This document shows, in pieces, positions 46,233 through 57,563 of a DNA stretch of 64,000 nucleotides. Made by a program: the position numbers and the translations under genes. The notes below the pieces were generated by a model. The model was not told the DNA's origin and searched no databases. It saw nothing but the letters and a program-made list of their open reading frames with translations. Location: assembly GCA_037953625.1 (NCBI GenBank), contig CM075656.1, positions 81,797,001 through 81,861,000 on the forward strand, read 5' to 3'. Each line of letters starts with the position of its first letter. Positions within the stretch are counted from its first letter, which is position 1. The stretch is from Crotalaria pallida (taxonomy: Eukaryota; Streptophyta; Magnoliopsida; Fabales; Fabaceae).

Positions 46233-49200
46233 CTTATAATATTATAGAGGAGTAAACAGATCTACATTTGCATTTAATGTATTCTGAATTTTTCTCATGA
46301 GATCTCCTAGTGCAAAAAGAGGGCTTCTCTTTTACTTGAGCAATTCAAAAGTTCAATTAGTGAAATGCTTGTCATATTGTCATTAAAATGCTCCTGCTAT
46401 TGTTGAATTTTTAGCCTTTAGGTCTTTTACCAAAAAAAAAATAATTAGACTTTTGGTCGACGGATGATGTCTATCCAACCTTGCCTATAGAATGTGAACA
46501 TTCAAAATGTTCATTTCCAGAGATACAAAAAACCTTTGTATTGTTATTAAGAAATCTATGTATATTTCTAAATAACAATAGATTTCTTCTTGGGCAATAA
46601 GTGTCCAACTTTAAAAGTATAAATGTATCTATGTCTTCCTTTTTGAGTGTGTATATACATACTTGTTTGCTTTTCATTCAGGAGCCCTTTTTTATTGCAG
46701 GAAATTCATTATGGATTAAATTTCTCTTCTGTTGATGATGACGACGAGTTTGGGATTTTCTCTATCAAATTTTCAACAAATGGACAAGAGCTTGTGGCTG
46801 CAACTAGTGATAGTTCGATATGTGTATATGATCTCGGGGCTGATAAGCTTAGCCTCAGAATTCCTGCTCATATGGTATCATATAATTTTTCTGTTATAAT
46901 TAGTTGCCTAGTTTTCAAAATCTCTCTCTCTCGTTTTCTTCCAAATTGCCACATTTTCTCAGGTCCTAGAATTCTGAAATGGATCATATCTGATGTGCTT
47001 TTTTATGCAGTCTGATGTTAATACTGTCTGCTTTGCTGACGAATCTGGCCATCTCATATATTCTGGAAGTGATGATAGTTTATGCAAGGTAAACTGCATT
47101 TTCTAGCTATAGGAACTTGTTCATGTCCTCAGATGTCTGTGATGGCAGTGATATTTTCATTTGATGCATATCATATTTCCATTATTGATGAGTTAAAGTA
47201 AATATTATTCATGGATTTATTTTTTCGTTCTTAAACTTCCCTCAAAGCGTAAAATGAAGCCAACCTATTGGTGTTCTTTTGGTTTCTTGATGTACAAAGA
47301 TTTTTAAAAATTTATGCTTGTAATCTTTATGGATATTGTCACTATATGGGCTGAGCTGGTCCAAAGAAAGTATGACATCGATTCTAGACCGTCATGCTCG
47401 GATGATGCTCTCTCAGTATACATAGCTCAGAGCTGGGGGGCCTACATAGGCCGAGCTGCCCCAATGTCTTAAGGCCCAATATGAGCACTGCAGTCTAGGC
47501 CGAGTTAGTCTAATAACATATGCCAAAGGTCAACTCCTCAGCTATATAAGAACACTCACTCTCCAAGTAAAACCATGTTCTAATTCTCTATTTCCACCAC
47601 CAAGAGCTAGACCCACCATAGAGAGGAGGAGCTTCACCCTGTTCCGGCAAGGCCTTTCAACCCTCTGGGAGTCTTGATGTAACATGTATCTTTTATACTT
47701 ACTGTTCCTTTTTTTGGGATGGCGGGGGTTATATACTGGAGGTTCATTCTTCAAAGTGCAGTATGAGGTTTTCAAACATTCAAATGCTTCTAAGAGTATT
47801 TATCAAATGCTTAGAACTTGCAGCATAGCTAATTTTGAGACGAATCTTAACCTTTCTGTAGCTTGCCCACATTGCTTGTGAAGTGAATGGAGATGTGGTT
47901 ATTAGCACATTTGTTACTGGTCATATCAGTTAAATTGACGGAAAAAGGATGTAGTTTGTAACCATAATGGTAACCAGTGAATTTTGGATTAATGGATTAG
48001 CTACTTTGCTGAAGAGAACAGGAAATTTGACAATTTCACGAGCCCAATTGTTGGACAATACGAGAGTTAAATATTGATGGGAGTCATCTGTCATGCATTG
48101 TTGATAGTAAGCTTTCAGGTTATTTATGCTATTGCACCAATAAAAATAGTGCTTTAAGCCTTTAACCTCATTACCCAGCAAACTAAGCTTTGCAAGGTTT
48201 GGATATGTTTTGCTCAAGCTGAAAAGGTAGCTCAAATTCTTTGTAGAATTTTCAGTATTTTGTTTAACATTGCATATCTATAATAATATAGCAAATATAT
48301 TTGAGAGTGTTGTTACATGATAGCTCAAACAAGGACAGTGTTCTTTGAAGCTTGAACCTGGCTCATAAATAGATGAGCTTAGCAATAGCACTCCAGATGC
48401 TTATTTTCTCTATTGAAAGTTTTCAAGCCTTTTATTTCCAATACATGGCTTTGGTTTTTCTGCTTGCAATTAGTACTCAGCAATGGAAATCATGGCTGTT
48501 ATGATTTTATGTAGGTGTGGGATAGGCGTTGCTTTGTCTCAAAAGGACAACCAGCTGGTATCTTAATGGGACATTTAGAAGGCGTTACATTCATTGACAG
48601 CCGTGGGGATGGCCGTTATTTAATTTCTAATGGAAAAGATCAAACTATCAAATTGTGGGACATAAGGAAGATGTCTAATAATGCCACAAACCTGGCTTCT
48701 AGTGCCATAAGGTAAACATGGAGTTCTGCAAATGAATTTGATTTTCTCTTCATTACCCTTTTCCTAGTCCATATTAGTATGTGCCCACGTGCATGTACTC
48801 ATTATAATAGTTTTTGAGATGAATTTGGTATTTAATGCTGGAATTACACAGAAGTCCACAAAAACTAAAGAAAAGTGACTCAAATGCTAATCTGTGGTCT
48901 AATTTGTTACTTAAACCAACAGTCCAGGCCTTGGAGACGATGATTGGGACTACAGGTGGATGGACTATCCAGATTATGCTAGAAATTTAAAGCACCCTCA
49001 TGACCAGTCATTAGCAACATACAGAGGCCACTCAGTTTTGCGTACTCTAATTCGCTGTTATTTCTCACCATCATATAGGTAACTTGTCCTTTGAAATTTT
49101 CTCTCTCTGTTATATGAATATTACGATTCTTTTACATTATATAAGATAATGATAATAGAAATAATTTATCCAGAATATTGAACTGTTTATGATATCTCAG

Positions 49201-50223
49201 ATATATTTTAGCTTTATATTGTACATGTGTAATTTCATAGCTGTTGATTCAGTGACTTGAATGTTTTTGGCTGAATATCTGGGATGTGGGTATATCTTGT
49301 ACATCTTATTGTGCCATTCGATTATAAAAGCCAGCTTTGAATGACCAGAACTAAATTCTTCTGAAATTGGGACTTGACTAACTGTTGCTGAAAAGATATT
49401 TATTTTATGGAAGAATCTGATTTTCCAGCTTGTGTTCATTTTTAGAAGTTTTCCTCGATCTTCTATGCTTAGTGAAATCTGGATGAAAAATCACTTTTTA
49501 CTTGAGGTGGCGATCATTTTGAAAACTTCACTTATTTCGTTGTTTTTAGTTCTAGCTATTAGTTGATTGAGAGGGCGAGCATCGATGCAATGGTAAAGTT
49601 GCTACCTTATGACTTGTAGATTGCAGGCTCAAATCCTGAAAACAATCTCCCACGTACGGAGGGTTTAGCTACTTACATGTACCCTACTTAGACCCCTATA
49701 GGTGGAAACCTCGTGCAGTGGGCTGCCCTTTTATTAGTTGATTGAAATATGAGTGACGAATGTTTGTTAACTAATAGTAATCAGTATTAGTTTTATTGTG
49801 ATAATATTCTGCTTTCTTTGCATATGATATTTTCGAAAATTTGAATTTTCTCTAATGTTGGGGCTCCTTGTTGCAGCACTGGTCAGAAGTACATTTACAC
49901 CGGGTCCAGTGATTCATCTGTATATATCTATGACCTGGTAAAAAAAAATGCTTAGCTCAACAGTTATTGCATTTGGATGAAGGACATCTTTTTTAACAAA
50001 TGTAGCTTATTCTTTGCAGGTTAGTGGAGCTCAAGTTGCAAAACTTGATCATCACGAGGCACCCGTAAGAGACTGTAGTTGGCATCCTTTCTATCCATTG
50101 ATGATCACTTCAGCTTGGGATGGTGACATTGTTCGGTGGGAATTTCCAGGAAGTGATGAAGCTCCGGTTCCTCCGAATAAAAGAGCAGGTCGAACGCGAA
50201 GGAGAGGTTTTTATTATATGTAA
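45145..50223 (+). CDS. LEC14B: LEC14B/DCAF11-like WD40 repeat protein, 9 exons
   Basis: WD40 protein orthologous in type to Lithospermum LEC14B and animal DCAF11, candidate substrate receptors of CUL4-DDB1 ubiquitin ligases. Exons: 45145-45525, 45720-45839, 46037-46114, 46701-46874, 47011-47088, 48515-48711, 48923-49078, 49877-49937, 50020-50223, joining in frame to 482 aa, close to family size. The N-terminal region carries 'HEIAQLTKLRSSPHELLSRV' and 'GREGNYSGRGRFSSADGCHV'. The first WD unit begins at 'SRAYVSQFSADGSLFIAGFQ'. Later units end in 'VYDL', 'KVWDRR', 'IKLWDIRK', 'VYIYDL' and 'IVRWEF'; two carry the WDxR (DWD) motif expected for DDB1 binding. The ATG at 45145 is chosen because the upstream frame begins with GTG. 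Introns 5 and 7 hold retroelement insertions. No lesions seen. Confidence 0.93.
46195..46231. repeat. (AT)n microsatellite in LEC14B-like intron 3
   Basis: Perfect dinucleotide run about 80 bp downstream of the exon 3 donor. Confidence 0.9.
47335..47690 (+). mobile_element. possible solo LTR in LEC14B-like intron 5
   Basis: A stretch of about 355 bp, more G/C-rich than the surrounding intron. It has promoter-like 'CTATATAAGAACACTCACTC' (47541-47560) and C-rich downstream sequence, with repeated 'GGCCGAG' words (47449, 47499) as in plant gypsy LTRs. It begins near TGTCAC. No partner LTR or clear target duplication is visible. Confidence 0.35.
49571..49732 (+). mobile_element. Au-like SINE in LEC14B-like intron 7
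   Basis: A 162-bp element with box B-like 'GGCTCAAATCC' (49626-49636), body 'CATGTACCCTACTTAGACCC' and 'GTGCAGTGGGCTGCCC', and a TTTT tail. It is flanked by a perfect 13-bp duplication ATTAGTTGATTGA (49558-49570, 49733-49745). Diverged from the SINE at 7701. Confidence 0.85.
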
Positions 50224-50923
50224 ACTCGTCTTTATACATGTGTTTGGATCCATGTATTTTAGTAGCTATAATCTGCATGGAATTTATGCATCTTGTTCTC
50301 CTGTGTCCACAGCTGTAGAAAAAGTCCCAAACGTAGTTACTTATTTTTACTTTTTTTTTTTTTTTTTTTTTTTAATTTTTATTTTACCTTCTTTCTGTAT
50401 GCTATGTAAGACCTATGTGGATGTTCAATAAGCCTTGACAGGCAAATGTAAATGTAGTCCCCAATGTGGTTTATTCTTTTATCTGTTCTTTAATCCATGG
50501 AAGCTCAATTCACTGCTAGGCTGGTATGTTGTTATCTCATTACACTTAGGAAGTTACTCTCATTTTTGTCTACTATGAGAATTTAATATTACCTAATAAA
50601 ATAGACAGAAGTGGGTATTAAATATTAATGATAACTATATTAGCAACATAAAAAGAAGAAAATTACAATTATTTTTCAAGCAAACTACAAATAAACATGA
50701 ATTAAAGTACGTTTACTGTATCATCTGCATATTAACATTCTCTTCTTTCAATACTTTTATTACAAAAAAAACACAGAACTCGTCTTGTACCTTGTCCATG
50801 TAGAGTGTTTGGCAGGCCCAAAGGAGTTTTGAGAGTCAAACCTCATTTTGGATTTTTTTGCATGTTCGCCAATCCAATTTGTCAATTTTGTAACTGGGTT
50901 TAGAAGCCAATCATTCCTCTTAG

Positions 50924-50956
<33 letters not shown>

Positions 50957-51437
50957 TTATTTTATTTTTTTTGAAGTGGCTATTATTTTTCGTTTAATAG
51001 TAAAACTCAAATGGGATTTAGTTTTTAAACCCCCAATTATAGTTTGGGATCCCCAAATTCTATAAACTTGCCAAAGTATCCCCATATGGTAAACCGATTT
51101 TGAAAATCCAAATCCAACTCTTCTTGAAATGCTAAAGGCATCACTTTTCATTACAAATTTTTCTTTAAACTTTTCTAAACAATGTTTTAAGAGCGTTTAT
51201 TAACCTTCTCTATTATTATTTATAAACAATTATTCTTTTTATCATATTATTTTAAGAAAATTGCTTATTTGCTCATCCTTTTTCAATTTTTATAACACCA
51301 ATATGGTAATTATACATTTAAAAATCAGTTTGATTAACACTATTACAACAATATTCATTCTAAAAAACTATTTTTAACAATAAAGCAGTCAAACAAAAAA
51401 CCAGTTACTATAAACCCATTATGATTGCAAAAGAAAA
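50224..51437. other. LEC14B-like 3' UTR and intergenic
   Basis: A T-run at 50351-50373 and an (ATT)n run at 50927-50955. A likely poly(A) region lies around 50425-50620 (AATAAA-like words). A 'GGGATCCCCAAATTC' stretch near 51046 is of unknown origin. No gene seen. Confidence 0.4.
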
Positions 51438-52270
51438 GAGTTTTGATTTTTGGCCTCCAAAGCAGATATTTTGGCCCCATTTCAATTTTTCGTTGACAAT
51501 ATTATCCTTTTGTGTGTTATTTTTTCCGTCTCCCCATCGCCGGAAACCAGTTTCTGTTTCCACATAGACGGAAATATTCCGTCTGCTACTTGACGGAAAA
51601 ATTTCCTACTGCAGAGAGACGGAATGAATCTACTTTGGGGGAGAGAAAGAGAATCACAAAAGCCATGTCATTAAAGCAGACGCCCAGAGCATTACATGTC
51701 CGCACATAGTTGATTCCTTTATACGACAGTTTAAAACTAAAAGAAAAAATATACAAGATAATTGACTTTTTTTTTTCCGCTGCAATTGGTATGGGATGAA
51801 TATGAATAATATGAGAAGCATGGGGCAAAGAAAGACCGAGAGCATGCTCATAGGCACAAGATAGAAGAGGAGGTTGCTCCAGTAGCTACAGTGGGAGTAG
51901 GTAGATATGCCTTTCATGAGCATCATGAGAAGAAAGAAGCAAAGGAGCAAGATGAGGAAGCTCATGGAAAAAATTAAAACACCACCATCTCTTTGATTAA
52001 ACAAAATATAGAACGAAGCACTGAAGCACATAAGCATTACCTATAATATCCATACCATGTTATCTTTATTCATTTCGTCTCTTTGCATATGGAACTATTT
52101 CCATCTCTCTGCAATAGTAGCAGATGAAATATTTTCGTCTATGAGGGAACGGAAACTGGTTTCCAGCGATGGAAAGACAGAAAAAATAACATGCAAAAAG
52201 GTAATGTTGTCAACAAAAAAAATTGAAATGGGGGCCAAAATCTCTACGTTGGGGACAAAAATCAAAACTC
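51438..52270. mobile_element. Pack-MULE-like element holding an ASR gene fragment
   Basis: Long inverted termini of about 170 bp: 'GAGTTTTGATTTTTGGCC' at 51438 answers '...AAAAATCAAAACTC' ending 52270. The match continues through 'TTTTGGCCCCATTTCAATTT', 'GTTGACAATATTATCC', 'CCGGAAACCAGTTTCTGTT' and 'GACGGAAATATTCCGTCTGC'. Between them lies plant-gene-derived sequence (51810-51977) and no transposase. The flanks (AAAAGAAAA and AAAAGCTTG) are only partly alike, so the 9-bp duplication is not proven. The 127-codon minus-strand frame is incidental. Confidence 0.7.
51810..51977 (+). pseudogene. captured C-terminal fragment of an ASR (ABA/WDS-induced) gene
   Basis: A 55-codon open frame with no ATG at its start (a stop codon, TAA at 51807-51809, immediately precedes it). 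It reads the ABA/WDS domain signature: 'YEKHGAKKDREHAHRHKIEE', then 'VGVGRYAFHEHHEKKEAKEQ' and 'DEEAHGKN', stopping where full ASR proteins usually continue into a His-rich end. ASR proteins are small hydrophilic stress and ripening proteins that bind DNA and zinc. The frame is still open and well conserved, so capture may be fairly recent. It lies in the middle of a long-TIR element, which argues against a functional gene. Confidence 0.8.
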
Positions 52271-52982
52271 AAAAGCTTGCTCAATCCGCAAACAAGTGTG
52301 TACGCCACCGGTATATAGTTTTGGAATAAGTTTGACCGAACATTAACTGTCAATATGTCTATAATAAGTAATAATATTCTTACAATCTTTTTTTCGTACA
52401 TTACATATTATATTTTGTCTTTTTCATTATTGATAAAAAAAACTTGACAAAATAATTTATCGCTTTGGTCCTCAACATTACAAGGTGATTTTATTTTCTT
52501 TTTTAAGATTTCGAAAATTAATCTTTAGTCTTGAAAATTGTAAAATGTTAGGGATCAAATTGAATTAAATATTTATTAGTATAAGTTAGGGATTAAACTG
52601 AGAGAAAAATAAAACGGAATTATTTCCAATAATTAATATGAGTAATATTTTAAAATTTCAGGAAGTAAAAAAAAAATTTGAAATCTCAAAAACAAAAATA
52701 AAGTCACTTTACAATGTTAAAAACCAAAATAACTATTTTGTCAAAAAAAAAAAATTCAACACATCATCAATCACGTCTCCTTTTATTTTTAACTATTGAG
52801 AAGGTACCGTAACAAAAGAAAATGATTTAATTCGGAAATTTTAGTACTAGTGAAATGAAAATGAATTGATGAGGTGGCAAAAGTTATTACATGGAAGAGC
52901 AAAACAAGATCTATGTGTGTCATTCGCGGTGCACAGTTGACCTTCTTAATTGTCTTTAATTGTCTGAAAGCCAAAGAAATGG
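52271..52982. other. intergenic between the Pack-MULE and the large palindrome
   Basis: 52460-52750 has inverted 'GGTCCTCAACATTACAA'/'TTACAATGTTAAAAACC' arms, probably a decayed foldback MITE. No gene. Confidence 0.4.
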
Positions 52983-53921
52983 CACCGGTGCATGTCATCT
53001 TTTGGGTTTTTTTATTTATTTTTTTAAAATTTAATTAATTAAAAAATATTCTATGCGTTTTCTTTTTTACCGATATGAAGTAATTTTTATAATTTGAATT
53101 TATTTTTTTCTTTTATTCTGTGTTCTTAAAAAACTGTACTGAGTAAAACTGTATTCAAAATTTACATATTCTAATAAATCTGTATACGAATTTGTGTTAA
53201 AAAATATTCTAAATAAATCTGTATTAAAAAAAAATAAAAATCAAAAATAAAATTTTCACATGCACCGATGCATGTTATGTATTAACATGCACCGGAGCCA
53301 TCCCCCAAAGAAATACAAAAGCTGATTGTTGGAAAAGCAAAGTTAACAGAATACATATACAATGGGGGAATGGCTCCAGAGCATGGAAAAAGCAACCATG
53401 CACTGATGCATGGGTAGATACTAGCCGCTCATTGTTGATTTCGTGGCACGAAGGGTTGTGGTTGTTCAGGACCACCTTCTCTTCTAGTTTGAAATTTTTT
53501 TCTCACGAAACGACGTCGTTTCATGGGGAGTAAAAATAAAACGTTGGAGACCCGATACGTCGTCGTTTTATAACAAGTGCTAAAACGGCATCGTCGTTCA
53601 AACCCACCTTTAATTGCTTTGTTTTGTTGTCTCTGTTTGGTCCTTTCGATTTTCTTCTTCCACGGCTAGGGTAGTTTTGAATCTTCTCTCCCTCCGCTCC
53701 ATCTCGCACTGCACATCTTCTTTCAATGATTGAACGGGATGAGCAAAAACAAGGAAGTTGTGAATTAAGAGCACACCTATTCTTCGATTTAGATCTAACT
53801 AAATGAACCCAAGTTTTAGTTTCAATGATAAGGGCAATTTGGACCAATCTCACTTGAGGTGTATAAGCAGAAGTGAAAAAAATGTAGGCCTTTTTCTAAA
53901 AATATAGGTGTTGACCGTAAA
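52983..53921 (-). repeat. left arm of the large inverted repeat
   Basis: Includes a truncated 'GCACCGGTGCATG' MITE (52983-53302) and a conserved block with 'ACGACGTCGTTTCATGG' (about 53510) and the 110-codon frame on the minus strand (53521-53853). About 110 bp near 53303-53390 do not match the other arm. Confidence 0.8.
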
Positions 53922-54164
53922 TAACAACCTATGCATCAATGCATGGCTGCTTAACTTTTTCCATGTGCTTGAGCCTTTCCCATCTAAACTTACTCTTGAG
54001 GATATTATTATTAACTCATCTTTAATAACACAAATTTAAATATTTTATTATTTGTTATTGTAGTTATTGACCATAAACAGATGAAGGGTTAATGATGCAT
54101 TGATGGTGTAAAAAACTTTTACACTGCCGGTGCATTCGCCATTTTCTCTTAAATAAAAGGCTTC

Positions 54165-54590
54165 ATTAATTTTTTTTTAAGAGGAAAAATTTCATTCAAC
54201 AAGAATGTTGGATTACATCCAAAATAATTATACCACACCCATGAATCAATAGCAAGCACTATTTCCTTAGCAATTCTATGTGCTGCAACATTGCATATCT
54301 ACGAATATGGGAAAATTGTCAATAACTAAAACAAGTGACTAGAGATTTGATATCCTCAAGCAATGTATCAAAATCAAATAAATCCTCTATCCAATTATGA
54401 AGTCTCTCCACAATTTGCAAAATGTCAGTTTTAACAATGATAGAGTGCCATCCTTTCTGCTGGGCAAGAAGCAGCGCATGACGGATTCCTTTCGCTTTCT
54501 CCCGACCCTCACAACCAAGAACTTCACCAGTGCAAGAACGAATTATCATTAAATTTAAATACATGCTCCAAATATTCTATTAGCTCTCCT
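54165..54590 (-). pseudogene. L1-type LINE fragment (RNase H region)
   Basis: The minus strand encodes an RNase H-like piece, 'RHALLLAQQKGWHSIIVKTD' followed by 'ILQIVERLHNW', then 3' sequence and an A-run (T-run at 54172-54180 on plus). Most of the ORF is missing. It is located in the loop of the palindrome. Confidence 0.6.
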
Positions 54591-55182
54591 TAGAATTAAA
54601 TTCAAAATATTATAAGGATGAAGTATGAGTACTTTAAAACAGCGTGATATACCCGTATTTGGTATATATTGGATACTGATATATGTACGTATTTTGGGTA
54701 TGTACCAATTTATTATTCTTTTAATTTTAAGTTGGATACACGTATCGTCGTATCGAGTCACACCATAATTTTAAATTTAACTTACATAATCAGTATTTCG
54801 TTTTTATATCTCAGTAGATTTTGAGCATCAGTTTCTCATCCGAAAACACTTTATTCTACATATTAGTATCAATATTATTTGTTTATATATTTTTTATTTA
54901 TATTTATTTATTGATTATGAATTTATAATACCGTTCTCGTACCACAATTTAAAAAAAATGATATACCACGTACCCGTACCCGTACAACACATATTATAAA
55001 TATACAATTTTGAACCCCTCGTAACCCTTCTTAATTTAGAAATTATTAATCAAATGAATTCTTTTTCTAAATATTACATTGATCCTTATAAATATTGACT
55101 TCTTTGAAATTAGTCCTTACATTTTTTTTGGCTTTGATTTCTGTTTCCCGGTTTTGTTTTAGTTTTGATCCCTGTTGTCAAC

Positions 55183-55335
55183 TAGGGGTATAATGGTCCG
55201 GTCTGACCTTTAATGGACTTTAGAGACCGGGCCAATTAAATTAATGTGGTTTGGTCTAGTCCGGTCTAGATGTTTTTCATATACAAAGACTGGACCGGAC
55301 CGGTCTATTTAGATCATAGTAATAAAATTTTAAAG
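55183..55335 (+). mobile_element. broken hAT-type element, left end only
   Basis: Starts 'TAGGGGTATAATGGTCCGG' and follows the first 150 bp of the element at 43526 ('ATGTTTTTCATATACAAAGA'), then stops. No right end is found. Confidence 0.7.
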
Positions 55336-55441
55336 AAAACCTATTTTCTTTTTTTTTTTTTACAAGATAACCTGTTTTTCTCTTTAGTGGACAGCATATT
55401 ATTCCACTGGATAGAAACATTGCAAAGAGCATTGCAAAGCT

Positions 55442-56414
55442 CTTTACGGTCAACACCTATATTTTTAGAAAAAGGCCTACATTTTTTTCACTTCTGCTTA
55501 TACACCTCAAGTGAGATTTGTCCAAATTGCCCTTATCATTGAAATTAAAACCTGGGTTCATTTAGTTAGATCTGAATCGAAGAATAGGTGTGCTCTTAAT
55601 TCACAACTTCCTTGTTCTTGCTCATCCCGTTCAATCATTGAAAGAAGATGTGCAGTGCGAGATGGAGCGGAGGGAGAGAAGATTCAAAACTACCCTAGCC
55701 GTGGAAGAAGAAAATCGAAAGGACCAAACAGAGACAACAAAACAAAGCAATTAAAGGTGGGTTTGAACGACGATGCCGTTTTAGCACTTGTTATAAAACG
55801 ACGACGTATCGGGTCTCCAACGTTTTATTTTTACTCCCCATGAAACGACGTCGTTTCGTGAGCAAAAAAATTTCAAACTAGAAGAGAAGGTGGTCATGGA
55901 CAATCACAGCCCTTCGTGCCACGAAATCAACAATGAGTGGCTAGTATCTACCCATGCATCAGTGCATGGTTGCTTTTTCCATGCTCTGGAGCCATTCCCT
56001 TGGTCGCCCTCTGTATTGGAAAATCTTCGCCACCCTCCATGACATCCGCCGCCATAACAATCAAACCTTCACACAAAGTATGTATCATCACACACACGGG
56101 GGAGGCTCCGGTGCATGTAAACAGATAACATGCACCGGTGCATGTGAAATTTCTTTTTTTGCTTTTTAAATTTTTTTAATACAGATTTATTTAGAATAGT
56201 TTTTAACACAAGTTCGTATACAGATTTATTAGAATATGTAAATTTTGAATACAGTTTTACTCAGTACAGTTTTTTAACAACACAGAGTAAAAAAAAATCC
56301 AAATTATAAAAATCACTTCATATCGATAAAAAAGAAAACGCATAGAATATTTTTTAATTGATTAAATTTTAAAAAAATAAATAAAAAACCCCAAAAGAAA
56401 GGCATGCACCAGTG
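55442..56414 (+). repeat. right arm of the large inverted repeat
   Basis: Inverted copy of the left arm. The 110-codon frame at 55511-55843 ('DGAEGEKIQNYPSRGRRKSK') has no recognised homologue. Its conservation between arms is expected from recent duplication and is not proof of coding. Confidence 0.8.
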
Positions 56415-56449
56415 CATGTTATCTGTTTACATGCACCGGAGCCTCCCCC
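56098..56449. mobile_element. MITE with 'CCGGTGCATG' inverted ends
   Basis: Ends of about 50 bp, 'GGGGGAGGCTCCGGTGCATG' at the left and its inverse at 56430-56449, each followed by 'TAAACAGATAACATGCAC'. An internally similar but outer-truncated copy lies in the left arm of the palindrome (52983-53302). Confidence 0.75.
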
Positions 56450-56848
56450 ACATACACTTCAATTCCCTTAAATTAAATTTACCAACTTTATCATGGCTTC
56501 AATTTTTTAAATTTTCACTTACCTTTTTTCTGTGAAGCTAAGCATGTAAATTTCAATATAGTCATCGAGTCCGTGTCGTATATGGTATCATATGAACATA
56601 TATTTTTGCTCTAGACATTTTTGGACATTCTATAATCAACGATATTTTATGTTTTTTTTTTTTTAATTTTTTATATTTATATTGATCAAGTCTTAGTAAG
56701 TAACTCGATTAATAAAGCGGTAAGATATAAAATATAATTTAGATTCGATCATCACCCATTTTTCCTTATTCCTTCACCTCAAAAGTTTTTCCTATAAAAA
56801 AAAAGATGCACAGCGTTCAAAATATTATAAGTATATACTTTTATTATA

Positions 56849-57297
56849 GGCTTATTTATGTCTTTAGTCCATGAAAGTTCAGCGTGTTTTGATTTTAGTC
56901 CCTAGAAGTTATTTTGACCAGGATTAGTCCTTAAATTTTCAAACATTTTGGTTTTGACCAGAATTAGTGAGGTAGCTCCAAATAGGTGATGTGACATAGA
57001 TGATTCAGGCCTATGGACTCAAAATTTTACTTACGGGACCATTTTGCGTATCGAACCATTTTGCATCCGTGGATTTGTATCATCCACATTATATCACTTA
57101 TTTGGTTTCACTTCAGACCACATGTACTGCTGATATGATGTTTCACTAGCTACACAAACAAATAACAAATTTTTACAAACGGAGGGGACCAAAACCAAAA
57201 TGTTTGAAAAATTAAGGACTAGTCCCGTTCAAAATAACTTCTAGGGACTAAAACCAAAACACGTTGAACTTTTAGGGACCAAAACCATAAATAAGCA
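56849..57297. mobile_element. Mutator-type foldback MITE with 9-bp target duplication, second copy
   Basis: Same family as 2857-3376: 'GGCTTATTTATGTCTTTAGT' and inverted '...CCATAAATAAGC'. A perfect 9-bp duplication TTTATTATA (56840-56848, 57298-57306) flanks it. Confidence 0.75.
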
Positions 57298-57508
57298 TTT
57301 ATTATATTTATGAGGATTTATGCTAACTTATTAATCAATATTTCTCTTTATTGATTAAAGATTTATATTTACTTTTGTTAATCGTATTAGCAATTTTATT
57401 CTATCATGTATCATAGTCATTCGTGTTTTATAATTTTTAAAAATTTTCTTATCTCGTGTCTGTATTCTATTATGTTCGTGTGATTTATGTTTACTAATTA
57501 ACCCTTTT

Positions 57509-57510
<2 letters not shown>

Positions 57511-57559
<49 letters not shown>
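57511..57559. repeat. (TA)n microsatellite
   Basis: A perfect run of 49 bp. The frames that translate it as Tyr-Ile repeats are artefacts. Confidence 0.9.

Positions 57560-57563
<4 letters not shown>

Larger units (their letters stand above)
52983..56414. mobile_element. 3.4-kb inverted-repeat structure, probable long-TIR transposon
   Basis: Left arm 52983-53921 and right arm 55442-56414 are inverted copies around a 1.5-kb loop. Each arm encodes, on its inward-to-outward strand, a 110-codon frame differing at about five residues, showing the arms are nearly identical. The loop contains an L1-type fragment (54165-54590), a 'GGTGTAAAAAACTTTTACAC' hairpin (54106) and a broken hAT left end (55183-55335). 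No transposase is seen. It may be a non-autonomous Mutator/foldback element or an inverted segmental duplication. Confidence 0.6.

Noticed and set aside
51654..52037. 127-codon hydrophobic minus-strand frame as a membrane protein
   Set aside because: It is antisense to the captured ASR fragment and crosses the TIR boundary; the hydrophobicity comes from reading Glu/Lys/His codons backwards.
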